NCBI GenBank assembly: GCA_016218495.1
Contig: JACRDU010000066.1
Coordinates: 1-41,527 of the forward strand
DNA length: 41,527 nt
Direction of reading: 5' to 3'
Source of the DNA: Elusimicrobiota bacterium
GTDB taxonomy: Bacteria; Elusimicrobiota; Elusimicrobia; UBA1565
Shown one piece after another: positions 7,075-13,951 of this stretch. The notes below the pieces were generated by a model. That model worked only from the letters and a program-made list of their open reading frames with translations, had not been told where the DNA came from and did not search any database. Position 1 is the first letter of the stretch. Each line of letters begins with the position of its first letter. Position numbers and translations under genes: made by a program.

Positions 7075-7410
7075 CCGAGCTTTGCTGCGCGCTGCCGTCG
7101 TAGAAGTCACGGAGGGAGGGGAGGGACACCAAGCAGCGGCGTTTTATCGCTACTACGCCACCAGCGCCCCCCGCGCATCGAAGCTGGCCCCCCACCCGCC
7201 CATCGTCGAGCACGATAAGTCGAGGGGGCTAGGCCGATACCGCCAGATGGGTTCAAGGGACCAAGGGAATCTCGGAGCTTTGTCCTCCAATTTTCTTGAC
7301 GCAACCCTCCCATTTCACGCGCCCTGAAACTTCTGCTGCACTCGGTCGCCGTCAGACGCGGCTCCTCCAGAAAACGCTAGAATCCCGTTCAGGATGAAAT
7401 GGAGATGCGA
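7075..7410. other. Non-coding stretch of the element
   Basis: About 335 bases with no convincing gene; the short open frames here have random composition. A TAGAAT at 7378-7383 could be a -10 for the next gene, but no good -35 lies 16-18 bp before it. A purine-rich GGAGGGAGGGGAGGG block sits near 7110-7125. No tRNA-derived repeat or clear attachment site was seen. Confidence 0.4.
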
Positions 7411-8037
7411 ATGGCAAGTCAGAAGCGGCGGTCGCAGGGCAAGGACCCAAACCAATCCCTGACCGGATTGCTGCGCAATGACCTGGCCGGTATCCCAACG
7501 CGGTTCCCGGGCGGAATCACGGCGAGCATCACGCACGCACATGACAGCCGTGCCCACAAGGCGGCCAGGTTCCTGACAGCGGGGGCAGTCATGGCGTCGG
7601 TCAAGTTGTCTCCCTTCCTACTCCTGAAGCTTCCGCTTGAGGCCACGCACGCGCAGGTCCGCAAGGCGCTGATGCGGGTCCTGGCCTACTTCCGCAACAC
7701 GGTCCCTGCGGGCAATCCGGCAGACCATCGAACCGTGGCCGAACTGCGCCGCGCGGCCCGAGCCCCACACGGGAGCCGTTCGGGCGGCAGGCGTGCGCAC
7801 CGGCAGCGGGACGCCTGGCTCAAGAAAGAGCATGACGCCCTACGCCGGGAAGGGGTGCCCGAACAAACGCGCTGGACCATCCTCAAGGACAGGCTCCGCA
7901 AGCTGGGAACAACAGACCCGGAGCATTTCGGGAACTGGAAGGCGGACAAGCAGGACCTCTACAACCTGACGGCGGAGACCATCAAGAAAATCGTCTACCA
8001 GCCTCCCGCCAGGAAAATTCAGGTGCAGCCAATCTAG
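7411..8037 (+). CDS. Hypothetical basic protein of the element
   Basis: About 208 aa from the ATG at 7411 (GGAG 6 nt upstream); ATGs at 7399 and 7405 are alternatives. It is not recognised. The protein is basic, with an Arg/Gly/Ser-rich middle (about residues 112-130) and a helical C-terminal third containing 'WLKKEHDALRREG' and 'YNLTAETIKKIVYQ'. The basic character and helical end suggest nucleic-acid binding. It precedes the DUF5659-like and replication-type genes and so may take part in element replication or excision, by position only. Confidence 0.6.
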   Translation: MASQKRRSQGKDPNQSLTGLLRNDLAGIPTRFPGGITASITHAHDSRAHKAARFLTAGAVMASVKLSPFLLLKLPLEATHAQVRKALMRVLAYFRNTVPAGNPADHRTVAELRRAARAPHGSRSGGRRAHRQRDAWLKKEHDALRREGVPEQTRWTILKDRLRKLGTTDPEHFGNWKADKQDLYNLTAETIKKIVYQPPARKIQVQPI

Positions 8038-8074
8038 CACTATACCCCAAGCTGGTCCGGGCGCTAGACTGACC

Positions 8075-8099
8075 ACGGCAATGCTTTTGGCGTTGCCGT
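8075..8099 (+). other. Stem-loop in the intergenic region before the DUF5659-like gene
   Basis: ACGGCAATGC and GCGTTGCCGT pair over 10 bp with one G-U wobble around a loop of five. The ATG at 8081 lies inside the stem, which argues against that codon being the real start of the next gene. A leader structure is plausible. Confidence 0.4.
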
Positions 8100-8113
8100 C
8101 GGCAGAGATGCGA

Positions 8114-8401
8114 ATGGACATGACCGAACCAGCCCACACCTTCGCCACCCGAGACCTTTGGTTGAGCGCGGCGCTGCTGGCCGCGGGCGAGAGACTCCTC
8201 CGTCTTGACTGGCGCGACGGGCGAGCCCACTTCGTATTTCCCGACGCCCGACACTGTGGGGCGCTTGCCGACCGCTACTGGCGCGGCGACCTCCACGTGT
8301 CGGCCAAAGCATTCGCCGACAGCCTCAGGACGCTGAAGGACAGGCTGTTCAGCGAAGGGGGAAATGGAAATGGACGGACCGCCTCAAGACGAACGGCGTA
8401 G
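8114..8401 (+). CDS. DUF5659-like small protein
   Basis: About 95 aa from the ATG at 8114; ATGs at 8081, 8108 and 8120 are possible. The pattern FATRDLWLSAALLAAGERLL, then an R-x-H-FVF strand and an 'ALADRYWRGDLHVSAKAFADSLRTLKDRL' helix block (about residues 50-80), matches small DUF5659-type proteins that often accompany serine recombinases (recollection). It overlaps the next gene by about 32 nt. The sequence GAGATGCGAATGG at its start also precedes the gene at 7411. Function in the family is unknown. Confidence 0.6.
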   Translation: MDMTEPAHTFATRDLWLSAALLAAGERLLRLDWRDGRAHFVFPDARHCGALADRYWRGDLHVSAKAFADSLRTLKDRLFSEGGNGNGRTASRRTA

Positions 8402-9155
8402 AGGAAGCCCAGCCGCGACTAAACGTACCAGGACCGGGCGATACCCGTGGTGGATGGTCGAAACCGGACTCCTCAGCAATTTGAGCTGGAAAGCCAAGGC
8501 GCTAGTCTTGGTCCTCTACGGCTACGCCTCGGCAGACCAGCGGAAGGCATGGCCGAAAGCGAAAAGGCTGTGCGCCGACATTGGGATTTCTAGACGCCAT
8601 CTGGGACGGGCGAAAATCGAACTCGCCCACCATGGCCTACTCTGCTTCGCCTGGGCCCCGCGCTGCGGCGGGGGACACTGGCTATGGATGGCAGGCGAAC
8701 GACCCTTCGATTTCGCAGTTGACACCCTTGGACCGGAATTCTCGGAGTACCGCGGGCTTCTGAACCCCGCACAAACGGTAGCGGAGCCCTGGGACAAAGG
8801 GTCACCGAACTCAGGCACAAATGGTCATGGACAAGTGACTACCTTTGGTGCGCAGACTGCCGACGAGCCTCCACCTCCATCGGGAATGTCGAACAGTGAA
8901 GGGAACAGCACACCTGAACAGAAGTGGAATAACCACGTCGGCCCTGGCGGGCCGACCGCGGCTTCAATGATGGACCTCGCCAAGCGCGCGGTCCAGTCCG
9001 CGGCTGAGGCATTCCGGCACCACGTTGGCACCCACAAGTTCAGGCGGCTTGTCGAGAGCGGCCAGCTCGGCAAGCACCTGATTTTGCGGGGGTACAGCCC
9101 TGTGCTTGTGACCCAAGTGCTCCGCGACTACGAGGGCACCCTCCTCGACGAGTAG
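8370..9155 (+). CDS. Winged-helix replication-initiator-like protein
   Basis: 261 aa from the ATG at 8370, which has AGGGGG at 8 nt; the ATG at 8364 is too close to that sequence. Residues about 22-100 form a HTH_36-type winged helix: PWWMVETGLLSNLSWKAKA, an aromatic 'LVLYGYAS', then 'AKRLCADIGISRRHLGRAKIEL'. This arrangement is typical of phage and plasmid replication initiators or primosomal DnaD/O-like proteins. A long Pro/Ser/Gly-rich linker follows and then a helical C-terminal domain (about 190-261). It lies three genes upstream of the recombinase and probably starts replication of the excised element. Confidence 0.65.
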   Translation: MDGPPQDERRRGSPAATKRTRTGRYPWWMVETGLLSNLSWKAKALVLVLYGYASADQRKAWPKAKRLCADIGISRRHLGRAKIELAHHGLLCFAWAPRCGGGHWLWMAGERPFDFAVDTLGPEFSEYRGLLNPAQTVAEPWDKGSPNSGTNGHGQVTTFGAQTADEPPPPSGMSNSEGNSTPEQKWNNHVGPGGPTAASMMDLAKRAVQSAAEAFRHHVGTHKFRRLVESGQLGKHLILRGYSPVLVTQVLRDYEGTLLDE

Positions 9156-9161
9156 ACGACA

Positions 9162-9407
9162 ATGAAAACCTGCCGCCGCTTCCTTCACCCTGACTTGTTG
9201 ACGCCAGCGGAACGCCTGGAGCGGTTCGCGGAAGTTCTCGCCGCCGCCTGCGCGCGCCGCGCACATGGAGCGCAGCCGGACACGCAGCGGGCCCAGTCCG
9301 CCAGCAGCCCCGACGTTGGACCGCGACCAGACACGGAAGGGCTCGCAAGAGACCCGAACGCCTGTTATACTAAAGTATATACTTACATGCCGCGGGAGGA
9401 GCGATAA
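9162..9407 (+). CDS. Small protein preceding the serine recombinase
   Basis: An 81-aa ORF whose TAA stop shares its last base with the recombinase ATG (TAATG), so it is translationally coupled. It contains LTPAERLERFAEVLAAACAR, a helical segment of a type often seen in small ORFs just before large serine recombinases. The C-terminal half is low complexity. There is no strong Shine-Dalgarno. It could be a recombination directionality factor or merely an accessory protein; nothing in the sequence decides this. Confidence 0.5.
   Translation: MKTCRRFLHPDLLTPAERLERFAEVLAAACARRAHGAQPDTQRAQSASSPDVGPRPDTEGLARDPNACYTKVYTYMPREER
9374..9383. promoter_or_regulatory. Palindrome AGTATATACT, candidate operator (copy 2)
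   Basis: Identical to the 10-mer at 4736-4745, here within a 12-bp palindrome AAGTATATACTT and directly after TATACT (9366-9371). It ends 23 bp before the recombinase ATG. The position suits repression of the recombinase by the element's small HTH protein. Confidence 0.5.
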
Positions 9408-11122
9408 TGCCAGAGCAGACCAGCAAGCCGCCCGTCTGGGTCGCCATTTACACGCGCAAGTCCACCGACGAGAACATGGGCGGATTCAATTCGTTGCAAT
9501 CCCAGCGTGAGTACTGCTTGCGTCACATCAAGTCCCGCGAATCGGACGGCTGGCGTCTATATCCCGAGGAGTACAGCGACGCGGGCTGGACTGGAGGCAA
9601 CATGGACCGCCCCAGCTTCCAAAGACTACTGGCCGACGCCCAGGCGGGAAAGTTCCAGGCGGTCGTCAGCTACAAGATGGACCGCATCAGCCGCTCCACG
9701 CTCGACTTTCTCCAACTCCTTGTCCTCCTCGACAAGCTCGGCATTTCGTATGTGAGCGCGACAGAACCGATTGACACGAGCACACCCGCGGGACGTATGC
9801 AGCGCGTGGTAATGATGAGCTTCGCACAGTTGGAGCGGGAAATGATTTCTGCCCGTACCCGCGACAAGATGGCAGTCATGGCGCAAAAGGGAAAGTGGTT
9901 GGGCTCCAATCCGAAGTTGGGCTACGACTACGCCCGGAAGAAGAAGGTCCTTGAGGTCAACGAGGAGGAGGCCGTGCAGGTCCGCGAAGTCTTCCAGACC
10001 TACCTGCGAGTGAAGTCCCTGGGCGAGACGGCCAAGGCCGTCACCGCCAAGGGCTACCGGATGAAGACCTGGACTACCGAGGAGGGACACCGGAAGGGCG
10101 GGGCCCGGTTCAGCAAGTGCAGCCTGGGTGCGCTGCTGACCAGCCCCATTTACCTCGGGAAAATCAGGCACAAGGGCAAGCTGTACGACGGAGAGCATCA
10201 GGCTATCGTTGACCCCACCGTGTTTGAGGCCGTCGGCCAAGCGCTCCGGGAGAACCGCCGCGGCGTCGTTTCCCGGGTCAAGAGCGAGGCGGCCTACACC
10301 TTCCTGTTGCAAGGGCTGCTGCGCTGCGCCTGCTGCGGCTCCTCCATGACGCCGCATTTCGTCTACAGCCGACTCCGGAAGAAGGTCCACTACTACACCT
10401 GCCTGTCCGTTCAGAAGCATGGCAAGGAGGCCTGCCCGGCCCGCCGCGTCCCGGCCCTCGCGGTGGACCGCTTCGTGGCAGAGCGCCTTGCGTACCTGGC
10501 GAACCAACCTGAGGTGGTCGGCCGGATTGTCGAGCAGGCCAGGGACACCGCGCGGGATGTGCTGCCCGAGCGTGTCCAGGAGAAACGCCAGACCGCCGAG
10601 GAGCTTGCCAAGGTCGAGCTTGAGTTGCAGAACGTCATGGGGGTCCTGGGAGAGGAAGGCCCGAACTCGCCGCGCAAGAAGCTGCTGCTGGAACAGCTCG
10701 ACCGCGTGGCCGCCCGCCGCGAGGAACTGCGGACCAAGCTGGACGGGCTTGCGCACGAAATCCGCGGCCTGGAGGAGCGCAAGGTCGAGGCCCCGTCCGT
10801 CCTGGCCGACCTCCAAGGCTTCAGTCGTCTGCTGCCCGAAATCCCGCCCAAGGAGCAGCAGGAGCTTGTCCGGCTGCTGGTCAAGCAGGCGGTCTACGAC
10901 AAGAGGGCGTCGGAAATCCGGTTGGAGCTACGGCCCCTGCCGCCGGGCATGAAGTGGCGGGGCACCGATGGGGTCACCCACGTTTCAGGGCCGATTTGGC
11001 GGCCGGTGAGGGTGGGGGATGTGGCCCACGGGGGGCCTGTTTTGAACAGCGTAAAGAGTGGGGTGACCGACGGGGATCGAACCCGCAGCCTCCAGGGCCA
11101 CAACCTGGCGCTCTACCATTGA
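9407..11122 (+). CDS. Large serine recombinase (integrase) of the element
   Basis: A 571-aa large serine recombinase. The catalytic resolvase domain spans about 12-150, with the nucleophile S19 in YTRKSTDE and the YKMDRISRS motif near 89-97. The Recombinase domain is about 168-285, a zinc ribbon uses C307, C310, C332 and C343, and a coiled coil covers about 385-460. GGGAGGAGC precedes the ATG. It would cut and rejoin attachment sites to integrate or excise the element. The last ~20 codons (…GVTDGDRTRSLQ…) are the antisense of tRNA-His, so the reading frame runs into the target gene. The natural C-terminus on the circular form would therefore differ. Confidence 0.95.
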   Translation: MPEQTSKPPVWVAIYTRKSTDENMGGFNSLQSQREYCLRHIKSRESDGWRLYPEEYSDAGWTGGNMDRPSFQRLLADAQAGKFQAVVSYKMDRISRSTLDFLQLLVLLDKLGISYVSATEPIDTSTPAGRMQRVVMMSFAQLEREMISARTRDKMAVMAQKGKWLGSNPKLGYDYARKKKVLEVNEEEAVQVREVFQTYLRVKSLGETAKAVTAKGYRMKTWTTEEGHRKGGARFSKCSLGALLTSPIYLGKIRHKGKLYDGEHQAIVDPTVFEAVGQALRENRRGVVSRVKSEAAYTFLLQGLLRCACCGSSMTPHFVYSRLRKKVHYYTCLSVQKHGKEACPARRVPALAVDRFVAERLAYLANQPEVVGRIVEQARDTARDVLPERVQEKRQTAEELAKVELELQNVMGVLGEEGPNSPRKKLLLEQLDRVAARREELRTKLDGLAHEIRGLEERKVEAPSVLADLQGFSRLLPEIPPKEQQELVRLLVKQAVYDKRASEIRLELRPLPPGMKWRGTDGVTHVSGPIWRPVRVGDVAHGGPVLNSVKSGVTDGDRTRSLQGHNLALYH

Positions 11123-11134
11123 GCTACGGCCACC
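11059..11134 (-). tRNA. tRNA-His (anticodon GTG)
   Basis: A full cloverleaf on the minus strand: acceptor GTGGCCG/CGGTCAC with one G-U, D stem GCTC/GAGC, anticodon stem CCAGG/CCTGG with loop TTGTGGC, T loop TTCGATC. The extra G-1 opposite C73, diagnostic of tRNA-His, is encoded, and so is the CCA end. The 3' end faces the integrated element and overlaps the 3' end of the recombinase gene. A TAGAAT -10 lies at 11142-11147 on the minus strand. Confidence 0.96.
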
Positions 11135-11141
11135 GTGCCGG

Positions 11142-11147
11142 GCATTC
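11142..11147 (-). promoter_or_regulatory. Likely -10 of the tRNA-His promoter
   Basis: TAGAAT on the minus strand, 7 bp before the G-1 of tRNA-His. A TAGACG about 18 bp further upstream is a weak -35. Upstream of that, at 11181-11196, two GGGCCC blocks separated by AGAA form a hairpin between this promoter and the exported TPR gene. Confidence 0.4.
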
Positions 11148-11258
11148 TACCGTTTCCGGCCGGGACGCGTCTAGGACTTAGGGCCCAGAAGGGCCCAGGC
11201 CCCCGGACCCTGCTATTGCGAGGGATGCCCCCTTACACTCATCCTAGAGGTGGGGGAC

Positions 11259-12767
11259 ATGAAGAAGATCATCACTCTAGCGACAGCGCTGGGCCTGGCC
11301 TGTGGGCTGGGCCTTCCCGCGCGGGCGCAGTCCGAGGACGAGTCGGCGCCCGTAGCCGCCGACGCCCCCGAGGAGGCCGCCCCCGCCTCCGAGCCGGCCG
11401 CCGCCCCCGCCAGCGACGCCCCTTGGAACGACGCCGTGCCCATCGAGACCACCGCCGCCCCCGCCTCCGACGAACCCGCGGCGCCGCCGCCCGCCGCTGC
11501 CGCGCCGGCGCTGCCGGCCGCCCCGGAAGCCGACGCGCCCCCGCCCGCCCCTCAGCCCGAGAAGTCCCGCAAGAAGGCCCGCCGCGCCCCGGCCTCGCTG
11601 AAGATCGCCAAGGTCCTCGCCCAGGGACGCCAGGCGGAACGCGCCCAGCAGTACTCCCGGGCGATCACCATCTACGAGCGGGCCACCCGCATCGACTCAT
11701 CCTCCGCCGAGGCCTTCCTGCACCTCGGCAACGCATATTTCTCCCGGGCCTTCGTGCACGGCAACGGCTCGGTGGACAAGGACGACGCCCAGGGCGCCGT
11801 CGACGCCTATGAGACCGCCCTGGGGCTGGACCCCAAGCTGGCCTCGGTCTCGAACCCTTACACCCTCTACCACGGCCTGTCGCAGTGCCACGAGGCCCTG
11901 GGCAACTATGGCAAGGCCCTGGCCTCGCTCAAAGGCGCCGCCAAGAGCAACCCCGACAACCCGATGCCCCACCTCTACGGGGCGCGCATCCGCACCAAGC
12001 TCGGCGAGACGGACAAGGCTTCGGCGAACCTCTACTGGAGCGCCCGCCGGGCGCTGAAGCTGAACATGTACCCCCAGCTCTCGAAGCTCGTCCGCACGGA
12101 CCCCATGTTCGCCGGCCTGATGGGCCAGCCGCGCAGCAAGGTCATCATGGAGTCCTTCGACGCCGTCTCGCGCGGCTCGCTCACCGAGGAGCAGGCCAAG
12201 GAGCGCATCCGGGCCGCCGGCACGGCCGAAGACCTGCGCGACGCGGTCCGCGACGTGCCGACCCTCTCGACCAGCCGGCCGCGGTCGATGGACATCCCCG
12301 CCGTCGACGAGGCCGTGATGGCCCGCATCGAGGACGGTCACCGCGCCTACGAAGCGGGGGCCTTCTCGGACGCCGCCGCCGCCTACCACGCCGCCGTCAC
12401 CGCCGACAAGACCCGCGGCTCGATGGACACCGTCATGCGCTCCCTCGTCTACGAACGGCTGGGCTCGGCCTACCGCCACCTGGGGCATGCCGGGGAAGCC
12501 TCCCGGGTGCTGTCCAAGGCCGTGGAATCCCTCCCGAACAACTCTTCTGCGCATTATGAGCTCGCGCTGTGCCTGGCCATCGGAGGGCGGCCCGGAGACT
12601 CCCTGTCCGCCCTCAACCGGGCCCTCGACACGGCGGCCACCATGCCCCAGCTGCGCAAGACCCTCATCATGGCCAAGACCGACCCCGAGCTGGCCTCCAT
12701 CCGGGACCTGCCCAGGTTCAAGCTCATCGTCGAATCGCACTCCCGCAAGCTCTCCGCCCGCCGGTAG
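11259..12767 (+). CDS. Exported TPR protein with Ala/Pro-rich linker
   Basis: 502 aa from the ATG at 11259, which has a GAGGTGGGG Shine-Dalgarno; a GTG at 11250 would add three residues. The signal peptide is MKKIITLATALGLACGLG followed by a cleavage site near ARAQ. Residues about 25-110 are an acidic Ala/Pro-rich linker. Two TPR blocks follow, about 120-270 (with 'YSRAITIYERATRI' and 'YGKALASLKGAAKSNPDNP') and about 345-480. It is probably periplasmic. The gene sits just upstream of the FNR-like regulator but has its own 3' gap of about 95 bp. No specific partner can be named. Confidence 0.85.
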   Translation: MKKIITLATALGLACGLGLPARAQSEDESAPVAADAPEEAAPASEPAAAPASDAPWNDAVPIETTAAPASDEPAAPPPAAAAPALPAAPEADAPPPAPQPEKSRKKARRAPASLKIAKVLAQGRQAERAQQYSRAITIYERATRIDSSSAEAFLHLGNAYFSRAFVHGNGSVDKDDAQGAVDAYETALGLDPKLASVSNPYTLYHGLSQCHEALGNYGKALASLKGAAKSNPDNPMPHLYGARIRTKLGETDKASANLYWSARRALKLNMYPQLSKLVRTDPMFAGLMGQPRSKVIMESFDAVSRGSLTEEQAKERIRAAGTAEDLRDAVRDVPTLSTSRPRSMDIPAVDEAVMARIEDGHRAYEAGAFSDAAAAYHAAVTADKTRGSMDTVMRSLVYERLGSAYRHLGHAGEASRVLSKAVESLPNNSSAHYELALCLAIGGRPGDSLSALNRALDTAATMPQLRKTLIMAKTDPELASIRDLPRFKLIVESHSRKLSARR

Positions 12768-12819
12768 AGGCCTCGTCCGGATAGGACTTCCGGGCCGTCG
12801 AATTCCGGGCATTTTGTGT

Positions 12820-12864
12820 TACCATGTTCCCGTTTCAGGGGAGCTCCCCTGAAGGGGTTTTTTT
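12820..12864 (+). promoter_or_regulatory. Promoter and structured 5' leader of the FNR-like gene
   Basis: An extended -10 (TGT then TACCAT, 12820-12825) predicts transcription from about 12832. The leader begins with the perfect 20-bp palindrome TTCAGGGGAGCTCCCCTGAA (12834-12853). The CCCC at 12846-12849 can pair instead with the GGGG at 12854-12857, which is directly followed by seven T and then the ATG. AAGGGG is also the only Shine-Dalgarno candidate, so one fold exposes it and the other hides it. The palindrome could alternatively be a DNA operator. Confidence 0.5.
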
Positions 12865-13578
12865 ATGGGATTTTCGAAGAAAGAGGCGCCGAACTGCGAC
12901 TGGTGCCCGGCGCGGAAGAACTGCTTCTACGAGCTTCTTGAGGACAAATCTTCGAAGAAAGCCTGGCGCGAGATCCGCATCGCCAACCGATTCCGCTCCA
13001 ACGAGACCGTCTTTTACGAAGGCGAGAACCCTTCGGGCATCTACGTGGTCTGCACCGGCAAGATCAAGATCCTCAAGGCGTCCCGCACCGGCCAGCAGCT
13101 GCTGCTCCGCTTCGAGAGCCCCGGCGACCTCGTGGGCCACATCTCCTCCCTGGCCGGCTGGCCCTACGCCGGCTCGGCGGAGGCGATGGAGGAGTCCGTC
13201 GTCTCGATGATAGACATCGAGACCTTCAAGAAGTTCCTGCTCCACCACCCGCGTTCGGCCCTGGCGCTGCTGCGCGAGGTCTCCCGGGACGTCCGCCGCG
13301 GGGAGGCGAAGGCGCGCGACATCGCCTTCAAGCCGGCGCGCGGACGCCTCGCCGGGACCCTGCTTCGGACCGTCCCCGAGGCGGCCGTGAAGAAGAACCA
13401 GGCCGTCATCAGCGGCCTCAAGCGCAAGGACATCGCGGAGATGGCGGGCCTGACCATCGAGACGACCGTGCGCCTGCTCAAGGACTTCGAGAACCGCGGC
13501 CTCGTCGCGCGCAAGGGCAAGGACATCCAGGTCCTCGACGTGGAAAAGCTCAAGTCCCTGTCCGGGCACTTCTCCTGA
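12865..13578 (+). CDS. Crp/Fnr-family regulator with FNR-like N-terminal cysteines
   Basis: A 237-aa transcription factor: cyclic-nucleotide-binding-type sensor (about 35-145), dimer helix, and C-terminal HTH (about 175-230). The N-terminus holds C11-x2-C14-x5-C20, the same spacing as the Fe-S ligands C20/C23/C29 of E. coli FNR. The position equivalent to FNR C122 appears to be Ser; the only other Cys is C63. The recognition helix reads LTIETTVRLL; Glu and Arg align with FNR E209 and R213, which read a TGA core. This suits the TTGAC sites just downstream. It is likely an oxygen, NO or redox sensor; whether it binds a [4Fe-4S] cluster is inferred. Confidence 0.9.
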   Translation: MGFSKKEAPNCDWCPARKNCFYELLEDKSSKKAWREIRIANRFRSNETVFYEGENPSGIYVVCTGKIKILKASRTGQQLLLRFESPGDLVGHISSLAGWPYAGSAEAMEESVVSMIDIETFKKFLLHHPRSALALLREVSRDVRRGEAKARDIAFKPARGRLAGTLLRTVPEAAVKKNQAVISGLKRKDIAEMAGLTIETTVRLLKDFENRGLVARKGKDIQVLDVEKLKSLSGHFS

Positions 13579-13604
13579 GACGCCCGCCCTGTTGAGCGCG
13601 GTCA

Positions 13605-13618
13605 TTGACCCAGGTCAA
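13605..13618. promoter_or_regulatory. Crp/Fnr-type operator, distal site
   Basis: TTGACCCAGGTCAA, arms TTGACC and GGTCAA around two bases, extended to 7-bp arms by flanking A and T. It fits the FNR pattern TTGAN6TCAA. The centre is about 65 bp before the predicted start of the Cys-peptide transcript, near the spacing used for class I activation. Confidence 0.65.
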
Positions 13619-13627
13619 TTACCGGCG

Positions 13628-13641
13628 TTGACCCGGGTCAT
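13628..13641. promoter_or_regulatory. Crp/Fnr-type operator, proximal site
   Basis: TTGACCCGGGTCAT, containing the perfect palindrome TGACCCGGGTCA. Its centre is 23 bp from the distal site and about 42 bp before the predicted transcription start, the class II activator position. It takes the place of a -35 hexamer, which is otherwise missing from this promoter. Confidence 0.65.
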
Positions 13642-13661
13642 AAAGGGCCTAGGACCTTTAT
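13640..13661. other. Inverted repeat between the operators and the -10
   Basis: ATAAAGG (13640-13646) and CCTTTAT (13655-13661) flank a CCTAGG palindrome, giving a nearly perfect 22-bp dyad. It lies between the proximal Crp/Fnr-type site and TACATT (13665-13670, the probable -10). It could bind a second regulator or form a 3' hairpin for the regulator transcript. Confidence 0.4.
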
Positions 13662-13676
13662 GGGTACATTGGTCCC

Positions 13677-13865
13677 ATGATCCAGATGATCCTCGTCAGC
13701 CTCTTGAGCCCCTTCTTCGCGGTTGCCCCATCGGCCCAGCTCGCCGCCGTCCGGCCCTGCGTCTGGCCGAACCGCTGCGGCGCCACGGTGTCCGCCCCCG
13801 CCATCGCCCAGTTCAAGCCCTGCGTCTACCCCAACCCGTGCGGGAAGACGCGCTCCATCGCCTAG
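13677..13865 (+). CDS. Small exported peptide with two C-x5-C repeats
   Basis: A 62-aa ORF. Residues 1-20 form a signal peptide (hydrophobic core MILVSLLSPFFAVA, likely cleavage after PSA). The mature part of about 42 residues carries two copies of (R/K)PCVxPNxCG, with C28/C34 and C49/C55, so four cysteines in two C-x5-C pairs. The spacing suits disulfides or metal/cluster binding. The ATG is 6 bp past a TACATT -10 and has no Shine-Dalgarno, so the mRNA is predicted leaderless. Two Crp/Fnr-type sites lie at about -42 and -65, and a strong terminator follows. These signals together argue it is a real gene. No family is recognised. Confidence 0.65.
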   Translation: MIQMILVSLLSPFFAVAPSAQLAAVRPCVWPNRCGATVSAPAIAQFKPCVYPNPCGKTRSIA

Positions 13866-13890
13866 GACCGATTCACCGCCACCACCGAAA

Positions 13891-13924
13891 GACGGCCCCT
13901 TCCACCAAGGGGCCGTCCCTTTTT
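13891..13924 (+). terminator. Rho-independent terminator after the Cys-peptide gene
   Basis: GACGGCCCCTT and AAGGGGCCGTC form a perfect 11-bp stem with a CCACC loop, followed by CCTTTTT. It closes the regulator/Cys-peptide unit. It lies 27 bp before the end of asnS, which reads in the opposite direction. Confidence 0.9.
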
Positions 13925-13951
13925 CCATAAGCGCCTGACCCTAATGGGAAG

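Noticed and set aside
7082-7327. Possible 81-aa gene in the element gap
   Set aside because: No Shine-Dalgarno, random-looking composition and no recognisable feature.
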